In this document: positions 6,290 to 10,062 of the stretch, piece by piece
How positions within the stretch are numbered: the stretch's first letter is position 1
How the letters are laid out: the number at the start of each line of letters is the position of its first letter
Source of the DNA: Verrucomicrobiales bacterium
GTDB taxonomy: Bacteria > Verrucomicrobiota > Verrucomicrobiia > Verrucomicrobiales > DEV007
Assembly (NCBI GenBank): GCA_013911195.1
Contig: JACETS010000088.1
Location: 1-10,062 of the forward strand
Length of the DNA: 10,062 bases
Direction of reading: 5' to 3'
Program-made: the position numbers and the translations under genes
The notes under the pieces: model-generated
Database searches by the model: none
What the model saw: only the letters and a program-made list of their open reading frames with translations
Told to the model about the DNA's origin: nothing

Positions 6290-7039
6290 ATGGATAAACA
6301 ACAGTTTTTGCTGATTGATATTAGCAATTCTAACACGAAGATGATTCTTTCCTCAGAGTCTTTGCTGTTGGGTGATGTATTTTCCATTCCCACCTCTGAA
6401 TTTTGCTCGGATACTTTCAATCATTTACCCTGGAAAATAGATAAAAAAGAATTAAGAGTTGTTATTTCTTCAGTTGTTCCCGAAAAAAATTCATTCATTG
6501 AGGAAAGCTTTGGATCCGAAAAAGTCATACATGTTTCCAATCAAATAAAATTAGGTTGTGGTATAGATTACACTAAACCAGAAAGCATTGGAGCCGATAG
6601 ATTGGCCAATACTGTTGGGGCTATTCATTTTATCGGTGCACCAGCTATCGTCGTGGACTTTGGAACCGCTCTCACTTTTGATGTTATTTCCAGAGAAAAG
6701 GCATATATCGGGGGTGTAATTGCCCCAGGTTTGGCTGCTATGACAGATTATATGCATGACAATACAGCATTACTTCCGAAAATTGATTTAAATGAACCTT
6801 TATCGGTTATAGGAAAAACTACCGAAGCCGCTATGCTCTCGGGAGCTGTAATTGGTTACCGAGGCCTTGTGAGGCAAATCTTATCATCATTGATGACAGA
6901 ACTAGGGGAATCTAATGTTCCAGTCGTGGCAACAGGGGGATATTCTAAATTGATTTCTAAAGGCATTGAGGAGATTGTCGAAGTTAATGAAAAACTTACC
7001 TTAGAGGGTCTAAGGATTATTGCTAAACTAAACCATTAA
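6290..7039 (+). CDS. coaX: Type III pantothenate kinase CoaX
   Basis: CoaX phosphorylates pantothenate, the first step of coenzyme A synthesis. It belongs to the ASKHA fold, is insensitive to CoA feedback and needs a monovalent cation. From ATG 6290 the protein has 249 residues, normal for the family. ATG 6287, one codon earlier, is equally possible. Visible motifs are the nucleotide-binding start LLIDISNSNTK (Asp10), the catalytic IGADRLANTVGA, VVDFGTALTFDVIS, YIGGVIAPGL and the adenosine-site VVATGG near the C terminus. The first motif is unusual: the family normally has D-G-N-T-N, whereas here Gly is Ser and the next Thr is Ser. The open frame reaches back to GTG 6194, but those extra residues are encoded by the terminator hairpin and do not resemble the family. 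The gene forms an operon with the ROK kinase, separated by 1 bp. Confidence 0.9.
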   Translation: MDKQQFLLIDISNSNTKMILSSESLLLGDVFSIPTSEFCSDTFNHLPWKIDKKELRVVISSVVPEKNSFIEESFGSEKVIHVSNQIKLGCGIDYTKPESIGADRLANTVGAIHFIGAPAIVVDFGTALTFDVISREKAYIGGVIAPGLAAMTDYMHDNTALLPKIDLNEPLSVIGKTTEAAMLSGAVIGYRGLVRQILSSLMTELGESNVPVVATGGYSKLISKGIEEIVEVNEKLTLEGLRIIAKLNH

Positions 7040-7040
7040 T

Positions 7041-7997
7041 ATGAAAACTGATAATAAATCGAAACCCTCTGCAGTAGGAATTGATTTTGGAGGAACTTCA
7101 GTAAAGATAGGTTCATTATCAGAGTTGCTTTCGGATCGTAATAGTAAACCAAAAACTCTTAAAACATCTGACTTTAATACGGTTGATTCTCTTGTTTCGG
7201 CTATGGTTAAAGTGGTTAAAGAGTGCATGCTTGAGGAAGAAATTGTTACTGTTGGCTGCGGTGTTCCTGGGCTTGTTGATTTTGATAATGGCCACATTCA
7301 TATGTTGACTAATGTTCCTGGTTGGAATGACGTCCCGCTTAAAGAGATTCTTCAATCGGAACTGAATATTCCTGTTTTCGTTGATAATGATGCTAATTGC
7401 ATGGCTTATGCAGAGTATAGATATGGTGCCGCTATAGGGTGCTCGAACATTGTTGCTTTAACGTTGGGAACCGGTATTGGAGGAGGTTTAATTATCAATG
7501 AAAAATTATATAGAGGAAGTAAATATGCAGCTGGAGAACTTGGGAATTTCTCAATTGATTATCAAGGTCCTGCCAATATTTATGGACTAAAGGGAGCCCT
7601 GGAGTGTTATATGGGGAATAAACAAATCTGTGAAATTGCCGAAAAAAGTTTCAAAAACATCGAAATTCCCGAAGGTGGTTGGACTCCAGAGAAGGTTACT
7701 CATTTAGCAGAACAAGGGAATGCAATAGCGATCCAAATTTGGAATCAAATTGCTGAATGGTTGGCATCAGTGTTGGCAAGCACGGCTTGGCTGTTGAACC
7801 CTGATGCATTTGTTATTGGTGGAGGTGTGGCGAGTGCAGGTCGTTTCCTTTTTGATCCATTAAAGGAAAAAATAAAGAACCAAGTTTCTGAAGTTATCTC
7901 TGAGGATCTTAAAATATTACCGGCCTATTTTGGCAATGAATCAGGTATCATTGGAAGCTCAGCTCAGGCATTGGATAATTGGGAAAAAGAAAGTTAA
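7041..7997 (+). CDS. ROK-family sugar kinase (glucokinase-like)
   Basis: ROK kinases phosphorylate hexoses such as glucose or N-acetylated amino sugars with ATP. The 318-residue product shows phosphate-1 motif GIDFGGTSVK (Asp15), GCGVPGLVD, NVPGWNDVPL, the catalytic-base motif VDNDAN (Asp117), LTLGTGIGGG (phosphate 2), and NPDAFVIGGGV (adenosine site). No DNA-binding helix-turn-helix precedes the kinase, so it is an enzyme rather than a ROK repressor. The zinc module is degenerate: the usual GELGH is GELGN (residues 165-169), and the CxCG..GCLE motif reads NIYGLKGALE (179-188), with all three cysteines lost but the substrate-contacting Glu188 kept. Glucose is the most likely substrate given overall glucokinase-like spacing, but the changed His/zinc region leaves this open. 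It is co-transcribed with coaX, without a Shine-Dalgarno site of its own. Confidence 0.85.
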   Translation: MKTDNKSKPSAVGIDFGGTSVKIGSLSELLSDRNSKPKTLKTSDFNTVDSLVSAMVKVVKECMLEEEIVTVGCGVPGLVDFDNGHIHMLTNVPGWNDVPLKEILQSELNIPVFVDNDANCMAYAEYRYGAAIGCSNIVALTLGTGIGGGLIINEKLYRGSKYAAGELGNFSIDYQGPANIYGLKGALECYMGNKQICEIAEKSFKNIEIPEGGWTPEKVTHLAEQGNAIAIQIWNQIAEWLASVLASTAWLLNPDAFVIGGGVASAGRFLFDPLKEKIKNQVSEVISEDLKILPAYFGNESGIIGSSAQALDNWEKES

Positions 7998-8033
7998 CGT
8001 GCACCTCATTAATGAGAGCTTTCTTGTTTTTTT
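7987..8033 (+). terminator. Candidate terminator for the coaX-ROK operon
   Basis: AAGAAAG (7987-7993) pairs with CTTTCTT (8019-8025), enclosing a perfect palindrome CTCATTAATGAG (8005-8016), and is followed by G and seven Ts. The outer stem overlaps the ROK stop and lies between two convergent genes whose stops are 11 bp apart. The stem is A+T-rich, so this is a moderate candidate. Confidence 0.4.
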
Positions 8034-8833
8034 GCGATCAATTTCTTTTGGTATTTATTCTGAACTATATCAATCAAAACCAAAATGGAGATGACAAAAT
8101 AAAATGTAGTTTTTGTCATTGGAGTAATTTCGTTACCAAAGAATTTTAAATGAGCTTTATGAGCACCTTCAGAGATTAACATTATTCCAACTATGAAAAG
8201 GATAAATAATCCTAGAATTTCATAGAGTCTATTTTTCTGCAAAAATTCAGAAACTTTATCTGCAAGTACAATCATTAAGATTCCGCTTATTATAATAGCC
8301 GTTGCCATTATCCACATGACGTATTCAGTTTCACCGGTCGGAACGCCAGATTCATTTAGTACCGGTTGCTGAGCCAAGGCCATAGCACTTAAAATTGAAT
8401 CGAATGAAAAAACTAAATTCATAAACACAATTGTGCTAATAACTAGAGCAACGGATTTTGATTTGTTAGAGTCTGAATTTCCGTGGAGGTCTTCAGTGCC
8501 TATGAGATGAAAAATTTCTTTAACTGCCGTATAAAGAATAAAAATACCTCCAAATAAAACAATAACACTTTCAAGATTTAAGCTTCCCTCAATAATTCCT
8601 TCTTGATTGAAAGTTAAAAACGGTTTTGTAAATGCCGATATGATACTAGTTAAAAGGACAAGTAAAACGAGTCGCGCACCAACTGCAATGCCGATTCCAA
8701 GTTTTCGGACATAAGCTTGTTTTTCTTTTGGAGCTCTCTTGGATTCGATTGAGATATATAAAAGGTTATCAAAGCCCAGTACTGCTTGTAGCAGCAACAG
8801 CATGAAAAGTGTAAAAAGGTGTTCTAATATCAT
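8009..8833 (-). CDS. TerC-family integral membrane protein
   Basis: The 274-residue protein has about seven hydrophobic helices and the two acidic membrane motifs of the TerC family: LGFDNLLY (Asp22) in the first helix and LVFSFDSILSAMA (Asp145) in the middle, placed symmetrically as in an internally duplicated fold. Family members (TerC, Alx, MeeF/MeeY, YkoY) are linked to tellurite resistance and to metal, mainly manganese, export. A manganese-export or secreted-metalloprotein loading role is possible here but is inferred only from family knowledge. No other ter genes are nearby. The polar loop at about 112-126 is followed by SVALVISTIVFMNLV. It is read from the same strand as mazG, 38 bp downstream of it, so it is probably in one operon with SOUL and mazG. 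It starts at ATG 8833 with no clear Shine-Dalgarno site. Confidence 0.88.
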   Translation of the reverse strand: MILEHLFTLFMLLLLQAVLGFDNLLYISIESKRAPKEKQAYVRKLGIGIAVGARLVLLVLLTSIISAFTKPFLTFNQEGIIEGSLNLESVIVLFGGIFILYTAVKEIFHLIGTEDLHGNSDSNKSKSVALVISTIVFMNLVFSFDSILSAMALAQQPVLNESGVPTGETEYVMWIMATAIIISGILMIVLADKVSEFLQKNRLYEILGLFILFIVGIMLISEGAHKAHLKFFGNEITPMTKTTFYFVISILVLIDIVQNKYQKKLIAKKQESSH

Positions 8834-8871
8834 TGAGTTAGGGTAAATAATTTAAGATTTTTTTTTTAAAA

Positions 8872-9681
8872 TCAAGAATCTTTATTTTTAACCTTTTCCC
8901 ATGCTTTTTCCATGCACTGAATATCAGCTTCTACGGCATTTGTTCCCTGTTTTTCGAGAATTTCTTCTACCTCATTGAAACGGCTAATAAATTTTTGATT
9001 TGCCGCTGCCAGTAGAGATTCTGAATCCATACCGATTTTTCTTGTAAGGTTAGTTACCGCAAATAAAAGATCACCAATCTCTTCTGCTAGATTTTCATTT
9101 TGTTGATTGGCGCCGCCCTCATTGATAGCGCATTCGACTTCATCGAGCTCTTCTTTGATCTTAGGGATAACACTCATTGCTTCTGGCCAATCAAAACCGA
9201 CCTTTTCAACTTTTTTTTGTATTTCGTGTGCTTTAATTAGGGAAGGTAAACCATTAGTCACTCCATCTAAAATATACTTTTTTTGGTTTCCTTTTTCTGA
9301 CCTCTTAATTTCTTCCCACTTATTTAATACAGATTCAGTATCATTTATTTCATCATCACCAAAAACGTGGGGGTGTCTTCTGATTAATTTATCAGAAATG
9401 GCGTTTGCGACGTCCTCTAAAAAAAAATCATCTGACTCTGATGCGATTTCACTTTGCATCACAACTTGTAAAAGTAAGTCGCCAAGTTCTTCTATTACAT
9501 TATTCTTATTTCCAGATCGAATCGCATCAGCGGCCTCGTAGGCTTCTTCTAAAATGTTAGGAATTAAACTTTTTTGTGTTTGTTCAATGTCCCATGGGCA
9601 ACCTCCTGGACCCCTTAAAATTCGAACAATAGCTCTTAGTCTATCTATAGGCTCCAATGAATCATCGGGAGGCTCGGGCAT
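8872..9681 (-). CDS. mazG: Nucleoside triphosphate pyrophosphohydrolase MazG
   Basis: MazG hydrolyses (d)NTPs to NMP and pyrophosphate. It cleans non-canonical nucleotides and, in E. coli, lowers ppGpp during starvation. The 269-residue length is that of the full two-domain enzyme. The N-terminal domain has LRGPGGCPWDIEQTQKSL and the metal-binding pattern EEAYEAADAI...EELGDLLLQVV. The C-terminal domain repeats it as KEELDEVECAI...EEIGDLLFAVTNL, and RRHPHVFGD lies between. The ATG overlaps the stop of the upstream SOUL gene by one base (TAATG), so translation is probably coupled. The gene downstream on the same strand is terC-like. Assignment is firm. Confidence 0.95.
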   Translation of the reverse strand: MPEPPDDSLEPIDRLRAIVRILRGPGGCPWDIEQTQKSLIPNILEEAYEAADAIRSGNKNNVIEELGDLLLQVVMQSEIASESDDFFLEDVANAISDKLIRRHPHVFGDDEINDTESVLNKWEEIKRSEKGNQKKYILDGVTNGLPSLIKAHEIQKKVEKVGFDWPEAMSVIPKIKEELDEVECAINEGGANQQNENLAEEIGDLLFAVTNLTRKIGMDSESLLAAANQKFISRFNEVEEILEKQGTNAVEADIQCMEKAWEKVKNKDS

Positions 9682-10062
9682 TATTTCTTAATATTATTAA
9701 TTTGAATTAAGACTTCGTTTTTTCTCAAAAAAACAGGTATCCATGGTGGATCATAGTAAGCAAATATTGGTTTAGCGTTCTTAGAAATGTTAAACCCTGC
9801 ATCTTTAATTTTTTTAATTAATTTCGTCGCAGCTTCTTTTTCTTTTGAGGGTTTACCTCGAAAGCGCATAGCTGCAAATATTGTTGGATTCATTTCGTTA
9901 ATATAAAGCGCTTCAGAGTTAGGTGTGGGCGCACCTTTTGAGGCGACTACTTTTGGTAAAACGAAACTCATTTCTCCCTCGTTACCATCTACACCCATAA
10001 ATACCGGTGTGGTCATAGCTATTTTCTCCGACTTACTATTTGATTTGTCGATATATTTAAAC
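9681..10062 (-). CDS. SOUL heme-binding-family protein, C-terminal part (5' end outside window)
   Basis: The frame stays open to the right edge. Upstream of the internal ATG at 10016 it encodes FKYIDKSNSKSEKIA, which joins to MTTPVFM to give the family hallmark IAMTTPV, so the start lies beyond the window. The visible 126 residues also show MSFVLPK, a conserved Phe-Arg-Gly (MRFRGKPS) and the C-terminal AYYDPPWIPVFLRKNEVLIQI, matching the SOUL pattern Y-x-PPW-x-P-x-x-RxNEV. SOUL/HBP23-type proteins bind heme or porphyrins in some animals and plants; bacterial members have no established role. About 60-80 N-terminal residues, possibly with a signal or membrane anchor, are missing here. The gene overlaps mazG by one base. 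Confidence 0.88.
   Translation of the reverse strand, partial: FKYIDKSNSKSEKIAMTTPVFMGVDGNEGEMSFVLPKVVASKGAPTPNSEALYINEMNPTIFAAMRFRGKPSKEKEAATKLIKKIKDAGFNISKNAKPIFAYYDPPWIPVFLRKNEVLIQINNIKK

Noticed and set aside
8009..8833. Tellurite resistance operon
   Set aside because: Only a TerC-family gene is present, without terA, terB, terD, terE or terZ, so the tellurite label is not supported.
9107..9541. Plus-strand open frame of 144 codons opposite mazG
   Set aside because: It is antisense to a firmly assigned gene, has a Ser-rich low-complexity composition and no family resemblance.

Overview
The window is A+T-rich, densely coding DNA from a Gram-negative bacterium. An outer-membrane beta-barrel protein with a signal peptide shows the Gram-negative envelope. 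A TorF/Gcw_chp-type porin beside an ammonium transporter, a type III pantothenate kinase, mostly Shine-Dalgarno-poor starts and sigma-54-type promoters would suit an aquatic Verrucomicrobiota-like lineage. That placement is inference only; no rRNA or taxonomic marker is present. No CRISPR array, insertion sequence, prophage, tRNA or rRNA was seen.

Layout. Bases 1-902 hold the 3' part of a sodium:solute symporter (+). It converges on, and overlaps by 40 bp, hisF (-), whose product is the cyclase subunit of imidazole-glycerol-phosphate synthase. Divergent from hisF is a complete XerC/XerD-type tyrosine recombinase (+), followed by a small orphan protein with a C-terminal membrane segment (-) and about 500 bp of non-coding DNA. 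Next come a TorF-like outer-membrane porin (+) and a complete Amt ammonium transporter (+), each with its own -24/-12 (sigma-54) promoter and separated by a strong terminator. Two hairpins follow amt. A two-gene operon comes next, coaX (type III pantothenate kinase) and a ROK-family sugar kinase, with 1 bp between them. It converges on a minus-strand cluster read from the right edge: a SOUL heme-binding-family protein (5' end outside the window), mazG (overlapping by 1 base) and a TerC-family membrane protein.

The most coherent functional unit is the porin-amt pair. Two adjacent but separately terminated transcription units both carry sigma-54 promoter matches with the correct 12-nt GG-to-GC spacing. 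This suggests a nitrogen-limitation regulon coupling outer-membrane passage to inner-membrane ammonium uptake. The porin promoter also has a palindrome and further CCAATG half-sites upstream, which could bind an enhancer-binding activator. The remaining genes are mostly housekeeping: histidine biosynthesis, chromosome dimer resolution, coenzyme A synthesis, sugar phosphorylation and NTP-pool cleaning.

Several starts differ from the longest open frames. The symporter and SOUL frames run off the window, and hisF, xerC and coaX most likely start at internal codons. The ROK kinase has lost the zinc-ligand residues typical of its family.
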